Origin: Gemmobacter lanyuensis
Lineage (GTDB): Bacteria > Pseudomonadota > Alphaproteobacteria > Rhodobacterales > Rhodobacteraceae
DNA: 64,000 nucleotides
Reading direction: 5' to 3'
NCBI RefSeq assembly: GCF_014652355.1
Contig: NZ_BMYQ01000001.1
Coordinates: 122,180 to 186,179 of the forward strand
Below, piece by piece: positions 26,096 through 33,888 of the stretch. Both the position numbers and the translations under genes were made by a program. Positions within the stretch are counted from its first letter, which is position 1. The number at the start of each line of letters is the position of its first letter. Under the pieces are notes generated by a model. It was not told where the DNA came from. It did no database searches and worked only from the letters and a program-made list of their open reading frames with translations.

Positions 26096-26833
26096 ATGTT
26101 TGATCTGAGCGGGAAGAATGCATTGGTGACGGGCGCCTCGGGCGGCATCGGCGGGGATATCGCGCGGGCGCTGCACAAAGCGGGGGCGGTGGTGACGCTG
26201 TCGGGCACGCGGCTGGCGCCGCTGGAGGCGCTGGCGGAGGAGTTGGGCGAGCGCGCCCATGTGGTGACCTGTGATCTGTCGGATGCGGCGAGTGTCGAGG
26301 CGCTGCCCAAGGCCGCGGCCGAAAAAATGGGATCGGTCGATGTGCTGGTGAACAATGCCGGGATCACGCGCGACAATCTGTTCATGCGGATGTCGGATGA
26401 GGAATGGCAGTCGGTTTTGGATGTGAACCTGACGTCGACCTTCCGGCTGTGCCGGGGCGTTTTGCGCGGCATGATGAAGGCGCGCTGGGGGCGGATCGTC
26501 AATATCTCGTCCGTGGTGGGGGCGACGGGCAATCCGGGGCAGGGCAACTATGCGGCCTCGAAGGCGGGCATGGTGGGCATGTCCAAGTCGCTGGCCGCGG
26601 AAGTGGCGAGCCGGGGAATCACCGTCAATTGCGTGGCGCCGGGTTTCATCACCACCGCGATGACCGACAAGCTGAATGACGAGCAGAAGGCGCGCATCCT
26701 GACGCAGGTGCCGGCGGGGCGGATGGGAACCTCGGGCGAGATTGCGGCGGCGGTGCTGTATCTGGCAAGTGCCGAGGCGGGCTATGTGACCGGCACCACG
26801 CTGCATGTGAACGGCGGCATGGCGATGATCTGA
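26096..26833 (+). CDS. fabG: 3-oxoacyl-ACP reductase
   Basis: 245 residues, the usual length. It is a short-chain dehydrogenase: the NADPH motif GASGGIGGD is at about residues 13-21, NNAG at 84-87, and the catalytic serine-tyrosine-lysine set is NISSVVG then YAASKAG. It reduces 3-oxoacyl-ACP in each elongation round. GGGAAGGGA precedes the ATG at 26096. Its neighbours fabD, acpP and fabF confirm the fatty-acid role. Confidence 0.95.
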   Translation: MFDLSGKNALVTGASGGIGGDIARALHKAGAVVTLSGTRLAPLEALAEELGERAHVVTCDLSDAASVEALPKAAAEKMGSVDVLVNNAGITRDNLFMRMSDEEWQSVLDVNLTSTFRLCRGVLRGMMKARWGRIVNISSVVGATGNPGQGNYAASKAGMVGMSKSLAAEVASRGITVNCVAPGFITTAMTDKLNDEQKARILTQVPAGRMGTSGEIAAAVLYLASAEAGYVTGTTLHVNGGMAMI

Positions 26834-26867
26834 CGCGGGCGGCGGCAGGCTGGGCCATGGAAAGGGT

Positions 26868-26896
26868 TTGCCAAGCCTGTGCCTGCTTGCTATAGC
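26868..26896 (+). promoter_or_regulatory. Sigma-70-type promoter of acpP
   Basis: TTGCCA (26868-26873), a 17-base spacer and TATAGC (26891-26896). The predicted start is near 26903, leaving a leader of about 120 bases before acpP. High acyl carrier protein demand fits a separate promoter here. Confidence 0.6.
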
Positions 26897-27025
26897 GCCA
26901 ACGGAACCACTGAGGCCGAAAAGGCTTTGGTGCCCTGCCGAACGCGGGGGAAACAGCCTCGGGGCGGACCCCCGTGGCAGGGACACCAGACCGGGGGCAA
27001 CCCCGCAACGTAATGAGGAAGTGAC

Positions 27026-27259
27026 ATGAGCGACATCGCGGATCGCGTGAAGAAGATCGTCGTCGAGCATCTCGGCGTCGAAGAGGACAAGGTGACCGAG
27101 AGCGCCTCGTTCATCGACGATCTGGGCGCGGACAGCCTCGACACCGTCGAGCTGGTGATGGCCTTCGAAGAAGAGTTCGGCATCGAGATCCCGGACGACG
27201 CGGCCGAAACCATCCAGACCTTCGGCGACGCGGTCAAGTTCATCTCGGGCGCTGTGTAA
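27026..27259 (+). CDS. acpP: Acyl carrier protein
   Basis: 77 residues, acidic, with the phosphopantetheine attachment site [10 protein letters not shown] (Ser 37 region). It carries growing acyl chains as thioesters. GAGGAAG precedes the ATG. It has its own promoter upstream and a terminator downstream, so it can be made in excess over the flanking fab enzymes. Confidence 0.97.
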   Translation: MSDIADRVKKIVVEHLGVEEDKVTESASFIDDLGADSLDTVELVMAFEEEFGIEIPDDAAETIQTFGDAVKFISGAV

Positions 27260-27290
27260 GACAACGCCATCGAAGATGGATCTTCGCGGA

Positions 27291-27316
27291 AAGGCACCCC
27301 TTGCGGGTGCCTTTTT
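27291..27316 (+). terminator. Intrinsic terminator between acpP and fabF
   Basis: AAGGCACCC and GGGTGCCTT flank CTTGC and are followed by TTT. It would end most acpP transcripts, with some read-through into fabF. Confidence 0.85.
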
Positions 27317-27446
27317 GCTTGGGGCCGGCGGGTTTTCGGCCGGGGCCATCCGACAAGAGCCTGCGATTGTTGCCTATCGGGTGCGGCCCGTGTATCACGT
27401 CGGGGCAATTCTGCCCCTTGCGGGCGTTCACGAGAAGGAAGCACCG

Positions 27447-28709
27447 ATGCGTCGCGTTGTTGTCACGGGTCTGGGGATGGTCACGCCGCTGGCTTGCGGA
27501 GTGGAAGAGACCTGGAGCCGACTGCTGGCGGGACAATCCGGGGCGGGGCCGATCACGCGGTTCGATGCGTCGAATGTGGTCACGCAATACGCCTGTGAAA
27601 TTCCGTTCGGCGACGGGTCGGACGGCACCTTCAACCCCGATGACTGGATGGATGCCAAGGACCGTCGCAAGGTGGATGACTTCATCCTCTACGGCATGGC
27701 GGCGGCGGTTCAGGCGGTGAAGGATGCGGGCTGGCAGCCCGAGGACGAGGAATCGCGCCTGCGGACCGGGGTGATGATCGGTTCGGGCATCGGGGGGTTG
27801 ACCTCGATTGCGGAAACCGCGGTGCTGATCAAGGAAAAGGGGCCGAAGCGCGTGTCGCCCTTCTTCATCCCCGGCGCGCTGATCAACCTGATTTCGGGCC
27901 AGGTGAGCATCCGCTTCGGCTTCAAGGGGCCGAACCATGCGGTGGTGACGGCCTGTTCGACGGGCGCCCATGCCATTGGCGATGCGGCGCGGCTGATCAT
28001 GCTGGGCGATGCGGATGTGATGGTGGCGGGCGGCGCCGAAAGCCCGATCAGCGAAATCGGGATCGCCGGGTTCAACGCCTGCAAGGCGCTGTCCACCAAG
28101 CGCGCCGATGACCCGACCAAGGCGAGCCGTCCCTATGACGCGGACCGTGACGGCTTTGTCATGGGTGAGGGCGCCGGGGTTGTGGTGCTTGAGGAATACG
28201 AACACGCCAAGGCGCGCGGCGCCAAGATCTATGCCGAGGTGCTGGGCTATGGTCTGTCGGGCGATGCCTATCACATCACCGCCCCGTCGGAAGATGGCGA
28301 TGGCGGCTTCCGCAGCATGAGCGCGGCGCTGGCGCGGGCTGGAATCACCCCCGCGCAGGTGGATTACATCAACGCGCATGGCACCTCGACCATGGCCGAC
28401 ACGATCGAGCTGGGCGCGGTGGAGCGTCTGATGGGCGATGCTGCGACCAAGGCCACGATGTCCTCGACCAAGTCGAGCATCGGCCACCTGCTGGGCGCGG
28501 CTGGTGCGGTGGAGGCGATCTTCTGCGTGCTGGCGATCCGGGACCAGATTGCCCCGCCCACCATCAACCTGGATAACCCCGCCGTGCAGCCGAAGCTGGA
28601 TCTGGCCCCGAATGCGGCCGTGAAGCGCAAGATCGACGTGGCGCTGTCGAATTCCTTCGGGTTTGGCGGCACCAATGCGAGCCTCGTGCTGGGCAAGGTG
28701 CGCGACTGA
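27447..28709 (+). CDS. fabF: 3-oxoacyl-ACP synthase II
   Basis: 420 residues from the ATG at 27447 (MRRVVVTGLGMVTPLACG), with AAGGAAG upstream. It condenses malonyl-ACP with acyl-ACP. The catalytic triad is visible as TACSTGAHA (Cys), NAHGTST (His) and SSIGHLLGAAGA (His). The open frame reaches further back across the acpP terminator, which rules out the longer form. Its stop overlaps the mltG start by one base (TGATG). Confidence 0.95.
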   Translation: MRRVVVTGLGMVTPLACGVEETWSRLLAGQSGAGPITRFDASNVVTQYACEIPFGDGSDGTFNPDDWMDAKDRRKVDDFILYGMAAAVQAVKDAGWQPEDEESRLRTGVMIGSGIGGLTSIAETAVLIKEKGPKRVSPFFIPGALINLISGQVSIRFGFKGPNHAVVTACSTGAHAIGDAARLIMLGDADVMVAGGAESPISEIGIAGFNACKALSTKRADDPTKASRPYDADRDGFVMGEGAGVVVLEEYEHAKARGAKIYAEVLGYGLSGDAYHITAPSEDGDGGFRSMSAALARAGITPAQVDYINAHGTSTMADTIELGAVERLMGDAATKATMSSTKSSIGHLLGAAGAVEAIFCVLAIRDQIAPPTINLDNPAVQPKLDLAPNAAVKRKIDVALSNSFGFGGTNASLVLGKVRD

Positions 28710-29869
28710 TGTGGCGGTCGGTCGCCTCGAACGCGCTGACGCTGTTCATCTTTGTGTTGATCGGGCTGGCGGGTTTGCTGGCCTGGGGGCGGCAGGAATA
28801 TCTGGGCAATGGTCCGCTGACGCAGGCCGTTTGCGTCCGGGTGGAGCGCGGCGCCTCGTTGAGTGCGGTGAGCCGCAACCTGCAGGAGCAGGGGGCGATC
28901 AGCGATGCGCGGATCTTCCGCATCGGGGCGAATTATTCGGGCAAAGCGCAGGGCCTCAAATTCGGGTCCTACCTAGTGCCGGAACAGGCCTCTATGGCGC
29001 AGATCCTTGATCTGCTGACGCAGGGCGGGGCTTCGACCTGCGGGCGTGAGGTGAATTACCGCATCGGCGTGGCCAAGGCCGAGATCGTGCTGCGTGAGCT
29101 GGACCCGGCGAACAACCGCTATGTCGAGGTGGTCAAGTTCGATCCTGCCGCCGAAGCTGCGCCGCAGCCCTATGTCGATGCCGCGCTGGAGGGGGATCTG
29201 CGCTGGCAGATCACGCTGGCGGAAGGCGTGACGAGCTGGATGGTGGTAGAAAGCCTGAAGCGGGCCGAATTCCTTGACGGCACCGTGGACGCCGTGCCGC
29301 CGGAGGGCAGCCTGGCCCCCGACGGCTATGTGGTCGAAAAAGGCATGTCGCGGGCCGAGCTGCTGGCCGAGATGCAGGCCAAGCAGAGCGCCACGCTGGC
29401 CGAACTTTGGGCGTCGCGCGCCGAGGGGCTGCCTTATGACACGCCGGAAGAGGCGCTGATCATGGCCTCGATCGTCGAGAAGGAAACCGGCATCGCGGAA
29501 GAGCGCAAGCGGGTGGCCAGTGTCTTCATCAACCGTCTGAACCAGAGCATGCGCCTACAGACCGATCCGACCGTGATCTATGGCCTCACCAAGGGTGAGG
29601 GGGTTCTGGGGCGTGGCCTGCGGCAGAGCGAGCTGCGCCGGGCAACCCCTTACAATACCTATCTGATTGACGGATTGCCGCCGACGCCCATCGCAAACCC
29701 CGGCCGCCTGTCGATCGAGGCGGCGCTGAACCCCGAAACCACGGATTTCCTGTATTTCGTGGCGGATGGCACGGGGGGGCATGTCTTTGCCAAGACCCTG
29801 GCGGAACATAACGCCAATGTCGCCAAATGGCGGGCGATCGAGGCGCAGCAGACCACGCCGCAGCCGTAA
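28709..29869 (+). CDS. mltG: Endolytic murein transglycosylase MltG
   Basis: 386 residues with one N-terminal membrane segment (ALTLFIFVLIGLAGLLAW, about residues 7-24) and a YceG-like catalytic domain. The diagnostic catalytic segment is ASIVEKETGIAEERKRVASV, followed by DPTVIYGL and the terminal region NPGRLSIEAALNP. It cuts nascent peptidoglycan strands at the inner membrane. Translation is coupled to fabF by a one-base overlap. A terminator follows, isolating it from the GTA genes. Confidence 0.93.
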   Translation: MWRSVASNALTLFIFVLIGLAGLLAWGRQEYLGNGPLTQAVCVRVERGASLSAVSRNLQEQGAISDARIFRIGANYSGKAQGLKFGSYLVPEQASMAQILDLLTQGGASTCGREVNYRIGVAKAEIVLRELDPANNRYVEVVKFDPAAEAAPQPYVDAALEGDLRWQITLAEGVTSWMVVESLKRAEFLDGTVDAVPPEGSLAPDGYVVEKGMSRAELLAEMQAKQSATLAELWASRAEGLPYDTPEEALIMASIVEKETGIAEERKRVASVFINRLNQSMRLQTDPTVIYGLTKGEGVLGRGLRQSELRRATPYNTYLIDGLPPTPIANPGRLSIEAALNPETTDFLYFVADGTGGHVFAKTLAEHNANVAKWRAIEAQQTTPQP

Positions 29870-29872
29870 GGA

Positions 29873-29899
29873 AAGGGGAAGCGAGAGCTTCCCCTTTTT
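29873..29899 (+). terminator. Intrinsic terminator after mltG
   Basis: AGGGGAAGC-GAGA-GCTTCCCC followed by TTTTT. It closes the fab-mltG unit before the GTA promoter. Confidence 0.85.
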
Positions 29900-29973
29900 G
29901 CGTTCAGACCGGGTGTTGCGCAGATCCGGCAGGCAGCGCTCTTTCCGTTAAGATATTGAATATAATAAATTAT

Positions 29974-30002
29974 TTGACATTCAGTCCCGATGTGGCTAGA
30001 GA
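29974..30002 (+). promoter_or_regulatory. Promoter of the gene transfer agent cluster
   Basis: TTGACA (29974-29979), exactly 17 bases, then TAGAGA (29997-30002). Just upstream (29947-29973) is a markedly AT-rich stretch, unusual in this genome, suited to an UP element or activator site. Transcription would start near 30009. In Rhodobacter capsulatus the GTA promoter is activated by GafA; whether that protein binds here is unknown. Confidence 0.65.
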
Positions 30003-30028
30003 TGGTGTCGGGCTAGATGAAAAGTGAG

Positions 30029-30066
30029 AGCGACGGATCGGGGTGGCACCCGGCTCGTCGCTTTTT
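30029..30066 (+). terminator. Terminator-like hairpin in the GTA leader
   Basis: Stem AGCGACGG..TCGGG pairs with CCCGG..TCGTCGCT (one mismatch, two G-U pairs, six-base loop 30043-30048), directly followed by TTTTT (30062-30066). It lies after the predicted transcription start and before g1, so it would stop transcripts at about 58 bases or act as an attenuator. Confidence 0.65.
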
Positions 30067-30109
30067 GCATTTCACTCGTGCGGAGGCATGAGAGGCGGGC
30101 GGCAACAGG

Positions 30110-30439
30110 ATGGGAATTGAATTCTCCGTCGGGGAACACGGGCCGGAGGCTTTGCTGAAGGCATCGGAAGATCTGTATCGAGAGGTGGCGCTGGAATTGG
30201 CCGAAGCATCCCGCAGGGTGCGGGACGGCGAATTCGGTGAGGTCAAGGCGGCGATGCAAGCCGCCCGCGACCTGCGCGCCGCCTTTCAGTTGGTCATGGA
30301 TGAGAGGACACGGGTTGACAAACTCCGCAAGCAGGTTGCCGGGGTCGCAGGAGGCGCCGGAGAATTGGATTTCGCCGCGGCAAGGTCTGAAATCGGGCGC
30401 CGCCTGGCTCGCCTCCGTGACGCAGGACACGGTGGATGA
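30110..30439 (+). CDS. GTA g1, small terminase subunit-like protein
   Basis: 109 residues, mostly charged helices (EDLYREVALELAEASRRVRD, then SEIGRRLARLRDAG), in the position of GTA gene g1. In Rhodobacter capsulatus this product is the small terminase that assists packaging. The ribosome-binding site before the ATG at 30110 is poor: the strong CGGAGG at 30081 is too far away and instead precedes an ATG at 30088 that opens an 11-codon frame ending at 30120. The 3' end overlaps the terminase large subunit gene in another frame. Confidence 0.7.
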   Translation: MGIEFSVGEHGPEALLKASEDLYREVALELAEASRRVRDGEFGEVKAAMQAARDLRAAFQLVMDERTRVDKLRKQVAGVAGGAGELDFAAARSEIGRRLARLRDAGHGG

Positions 30440-31730
30440 GTTTCTGAACGGTCTGAGCGATGCGGCGCTGCTGGCGCTGCCCTGGATGTTCGAGTTTTGG
30501 GCACTGCCGCATCAGCTCCCGCCGGAGGGGGCTTGGAAAAGCTGGGTCATCATGGGCGGGCGCGGGGCGGGCAAGACGCGGGCGGGCGCCGAATGGGTGC
30601 GGTCCATGGTCGAGGGGGCTGGCCCCACCGATCCGGGGCGGGCCACGCGGGTGGCGCTGGTCGGGGAAACCATCGATCAGGTGCGCGAGGTGATGATCTT
30701 TGGCGACAGCGGCATTCTGGCCTGTTCGCCCCCCGACCGCCGCCCGCAATGGGAGGCCACGCGTAAGCGGCTGGTCTGGCCGAATGGCGCGGTGGCGCAG
30801 GTCTTTTCGGCACATGAGCCCGAAAGCCTGCGCGGGCCGCAATTCGATGCGGCCTGGGTCGATGAGCTGGCCAAGTGGAAGAAGGCCGAGGAAACCTGGG
30901 ATCAGCTGCAGTTCGCGCTGCGGCTGGGGCCGAACCCGCAGCAGGTGGTGACGACGACGCCAAAGAATGTGGCGGTCCTGAAGTCGATCCTGCGGAACCC
31001 GTCCACCGTGGTGACCCATGCGCCGACCGATGCGAACCGCGCCTATCTGGCGTCCTCGTTCCTGGAGGAGGTGAAGGCGCGCTATGGCGGCACGCGTCTG
31101 GGCCAGCAAGAGCTGGAGGGGACGCTGCTGGAGGATGCGGAGGGCGCGCTTTGGACCACGGCCATGCTGGAGCGTGGCCGGGTCGACCAGGTGCCCCCCC
31201 TGAGCCGGGTGATCGTGGCGGTGGACCCGCCCGTCACGGGCCATGGCCGGTCGGACGAATGCGGCATCGTGGTCGTGGGCGCGGTGACCGAGGGGCCGGT
31301 GCAGGACTGGCAGGCCTATGTGCTGGAGGATGCGAGCGTGCAGGGGGCCTCGCCCGATGCCTGGGCGCGGGCGGCGGTGGCGGCGATGGAGCGTCACGGC
31401 GCCGAACGTCTGGTGGCCGAGGTGAACCAGGGCGGCGATCTGGTGCAAAGCGTGATCCGCCAGGTGGACCCGCTGATCCCGTTCCGGGCGGTGCGGGCGA
31501 GCAAAGGCAAGGTCGCGCGGGCCGAACCGATTGCGGCGCTTTATGAGCAGGGGCGGGTCAGTCATCTGCGTGGTCTGGCCCGGCTGGAGGACCAGATGTG
31601 CCGCATGACCCTGCGTGGCTATGAGGGCCGGGGGTCGCCCGACCGGGTTGATGCGCTGGTCTGGGCGCTGACGGCGCTGATGGTGGAGCCGGGGCGGGCG
31701 TTGCGCCGCCCGCAGGTGCGGCTCTTGTAG
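30417..31730 (+). CDS. GTA g2, terminase large subunit
   Basis: About 437 residues if it starts at the GTG at 30417 (MTQDTVDEFLNGL); an ATG at 30300 in the same frame would give 476 residues but overlaps g1 by 140 bases with peptide that looks unselected. The packaging ATPase shows Walker A GGRGAGKTRAG and Walker B AAWVDELAKW; the RNase-H-like nuclease domain begins VIVAVDPPVTG. It cuts and pumps DNA into the capsid. In GTAs this enzyme packages random host DNA rather than its own genes. Confidence 0.9.
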   Translation: MTQDTVDEFLNGLSDAALLALPWMFEFWALPHQLPPEGAWKSWVIMGGRGAGKTRAGAEWVRSMVEGAGPTDPGRATRVALVGETIDQVREVMIFGDSGILACSPPDRRPQWEATRKRLVWPNGAVAQVFSAHEPESLRGPQFDAAWVDELAKWKKAEETWDQLQFALRLGPNPQQVVTTTPKNVAVLKSILRNPSTVVTHAPTDANRAYLASSFLEEVKARYGGTRLGQQELEGTLLEDAEGALWTTAMLERGRVDQVPPLSRVIVAVDPPVTGHGRSDECGIVVVGAVTEGPVQDWQAYVLEDASVQGASPDAWARAAVAAMERHGAERLVAEVNQGGDLVQSVIRQVDPLIPFRAVRASKGKVARAEPIAALYEQGRVSHLRGLARLEDQMCRMTLRGYEGRGSPDRVDALVWALTALMVEPGRALRRPQVRLL

Positions 31731-31731
31731 G

Positions 31732-31785
31732 TCCGGCCTGCGGCCGGATGCCTCCGGCGGGGATATTTGGGCCAAGATGAAAAGG
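31732..31785 (+). repeat. Intergenic repeat, copy C (hairpin plus tail)
   Basis: TCCGGCC/GGCCGGA hairpin (31732-31748), then CCTCCGGCGGGGATATTT, four bases and CAAGATGAAAAGG. It is the cleanest match to copy A and lies between the terminase and portal genes. Confidence 0.6.
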
Positions 31786-31857
31786 ATCAAACCGAGACGA
31801 GGCTACCCCTGATGCGGTGGCCGGGGCAGCGCTTTGCCCGGGATCAAGGAGAGCGGA

Positions 31858-33033
31858 ATGGTGTTCGATTTCCTGCGGCGCGCCGAAAAGGCGGCGCCGG
31901 AGCAGAAGGCCTCGGTAACGGGGCGGGTGGTGGCCTTTGGCAATGCGGGCCGTGTGGCCTGGAGCGCGCGGGACACGGTGAGCCTGGTGAAACACGGGTT
32001 TCAGGGCAATCCGGTGGGCTTTCGGGCGGTCAAGCTGATTGCCGAGGCGGCGGCGGCGCTGCCCTTGATCCTGCAGGATGCCGAGCGGCGCTATGAGGTG
32101 CATCCGATGCTGGATCTGATCCGGCAGCCGAACCCGGCGCAGGGGCGGGCAGATCTTTTCGAGGCGCTTTATGCGCAGATCCTGCTTTCGGGGAACGGTT
32201 ATCTGGAGGCGGTGCCGGGCCTCGGTGATCTGCCGGCCGAGCTGCATGTGTTGCGCAGCGACCGGATGAGCCTTGTGCCGGGGGCCGATGGTTGGCCGGT
32301 GGCCTATGACTATACGGTCGGCGGGCGGAAACATCGGTTCGATATGTCGGGCGGTGCGGCGCCGATCTGCCATATCCGCAGCTTTCATCCGCAGGATGAT
32401 CATTATGGCCTGTCCCCGCTGCAGGCGGCTGCGGTGGCGATCGATGTGCATTCCAGTGCTTCGGCCTGGTCGAAGGCCCTGTTGGACAATGCGGCGCGGC
32501 CTTCGGGGGCGATCGTCTATCGCGGCCCCGAGGGTGCGGGCACGCTGAGCCAGGATCAATATGACCGGCTGGTGGATGAGTTGGAGAGCAACCATCAGGG
32601 CGCGCGCAATGCCGGGCGGCCAATGTTGCTGGAAGGTGGTCTTGACTGGAAGCCGATGGGGTTCAGCCCCTCGGACATGGAGTTTCACGAAACCAAGCTA
32701 TCGGCTGCGCGCGAGATCGCCATCGCCTTTGGTGTGCCGCCGATGCTGATCGGGATTCCGGGCGATGCCACCTATGCCAATTATCAGGAGGCGAACCGGG
32801 CTTTCTATCGCCTGACGGTACTGCCGCTGGTGTCGAAGGTCATGGCCTCGGTTTCGCATTGGTTGGAACGGCTGTCGGGGATGTCGGCCGAGCTGAAACC
32901 CGATCTGGATCAGGTGCCCGCGCTGGCGGCCGAGCGTGACCAGCAATGGGCGCGGGTGGGGGCGGCGGATTTCCTGACCCAGGCTGAAAAGCGTGCCCTG
33001 CTGGGTCTGCCGCGTCTTGCGGAGGAGGAATGA
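31858..33033 (+). CDS. GTA g3, HK97-type portal protein
   Basis: 391 residues from the ATG at 31858 (MVFDFLRRAEKAAPEQ), with AAGGAG 6 bases before it; an upstream in-frame ATG at 31834 has no such site. Portal features: WSARDTVSLVKHGFQGNPVG near the N-terminus, then LEAVPGLGDLPAELHVL, and YANYQEANRAFYRLTVLPL in the crown/wing region. The portal ring is the DNA gate of the head. Its stop overlaps g3.5 by 4 bases. Confidence 0.93.
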   Translation: MVFDFLRRAEKAAPEQKASVTGRVVAFGNAGRVAWSARDTVSLVKHGFQGNPVGFRAVKLIAEAAAALPLILQDAERRYEVHPMLDLIRQPNPAQGRADLFEALYAQILLSGNGYLEAVPGLGDLPAELHVLRSDRMSLVPGADGWPVAYDYTVGGRKHRFDMSGGAAPICHIRSFHPQDDHYGLSPLQAAAVAIDVHSSASAWSKALLDNAARPSGAIVYRGPEGAGTLSQDQYDRLVDELESNHQGARNAGRPMLLEGGLDWKPMGFSPSDMEFHETKLSAAREIAIAFGVPPMLIGIPGDATYANYQEANRAFYRLTVLPLVSKVMASVSHWLERLSGMSAELKPDLDQVPALAAERDQQWARVGAADFLTQAEKRALLGLPRLAEEE

Positions 33034-33278
33034 GCACGCGGGACCGCAGTTCCGGCGGGTCGCGCTTTCTCTATGACAGTTTTGAGGCGGCCCATGCCCG
33101 GATCGAAGCGAATGAGCGGGTCGCCGAGGAACGCTGGAACGGCCTGGAGTACCGGTTGGGCCAGATCGAGGGCACGCTGGAGCGGTTGGAAAAGCGCATC
33201 TGGCTGGGCGTGTACGGGGTTGCGGCCTTTCTGCTGGCGCAGGGGGCCGAGGCGGTGCTGAAAGCGGCGATGAGGTAG
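33030..33278 (+). CDS. GTA g3.5, small protein with coiled coil and membrane-like C-terminus
   Basis: 82 residues: a charged helix (HARIEANERVAEERWNGLEY, then IEGTLERLEKRI) followed by a hydrophobic segment (GVYGVAAFLLAQGAEAV). It starts within the portal stop (ATGA) and stands where RcGTA has its small g3.5 gene, of unknown function. The helix-plus-hydrophobic layout is also seen in small phage accessory proteins. Confidence 0.8.
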   Translation: MSTRDRSSGGSRFLYDSFEAAHARIEANERVAEERWNGLEYRLGQIEGTLERLEKRIWLGVYGVAAFLLAQGAEAVLKAAMR

Positions 33279-33280
33279 GC

Positions 33281-33862
33281 ATGGGATATGTTCACGGATA
33301 TGGCGCCCCCGAACGCAAGTTCGCCGGGCCCGAGGGCGGCGCAGGCCCGGCGCTGCAGCTGCAGGACGGGCAGGTGATCGAGGGCTATGCAAGCCTCTTC
33401 GGCAAACGGGATCAGGGGGGCGATGTGGTAATGCGCGGGGCCTATGCCGGGTCGCTTGCGCGGTTGAAGGCGTCGGGGCGTCGGGTGCGGATGCTCTGGC
33501 AGCACGATCCCATGCAGCCCATCGGCATCTGGGAAGAGGTGCGCGAGGATGCGACAGGCCTTTGGGTCAAGGGCCGCATCCTGACCGAAGTGGAAAAGGG
33601 GCGCGAGGCCGCGGCTCTGGTGGCGGCGGGGGCGATGGACGGGCTGTCCATCGGCTATCGCACCCTGCGGGCGGACCGCGACGCCAAAGGCGGGCGGCAG
33701 CTTGCGGAACTGGAACTGTGGGAAGTGTCGCTGGTGACATTTCCCATGCTGCCCGAGGCACGGGTTTCGGCCAAGTCCGAAACCGGGCAGGACACCTGGC
33801 GGCGGCTGGCGCAGGTCATCGACCATGCGCGCCTGACCGGGCCCGGGCGTTCGTCGGCCTGA
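33281..33862 (+). CDS. GTA g4, prohead protease
   Basis: 193 residues. Typical HK97-family prohead protease blocks are visible: IEGYASLFGKRDQGGDVVMR near residue 28, MLWQHDPMQPIG (catalytic histidine), and DGLSIGYRT (catalytic serine). It trims the capsid N-terminal domain during head maturation. It begins 2 bases after g3.5 and precedes the capsid gene, the usual order. Confidence 0.93.
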   Translation: MGYVHGYGAPERKFAGPEGGAGPALQLQDGQVIEGYASLFGKRDQGGDVVMRGAYAGSLARLKASGRRVRMLWQHDPMQPIGIWEEVREDATGLWVKGRILTEVEKGREAAALVAAGAMDGLSIGYRTLRADRDAKGGRQLAELELWEVSLVTFPMLPEARVSAKSETGQDTWRRLAQVIDHARLTGPGRSSA

Positions 33863-33888
33863 CGATTTCAAAGAGCGGGGAAAAGACC

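Noticed and set aside
29948-29962. Possible CtrA site upstream of the GTA promoter
   Set aside because: Only the first TTAA half fits; the second half after seven bases is AATA. Too weak to call.
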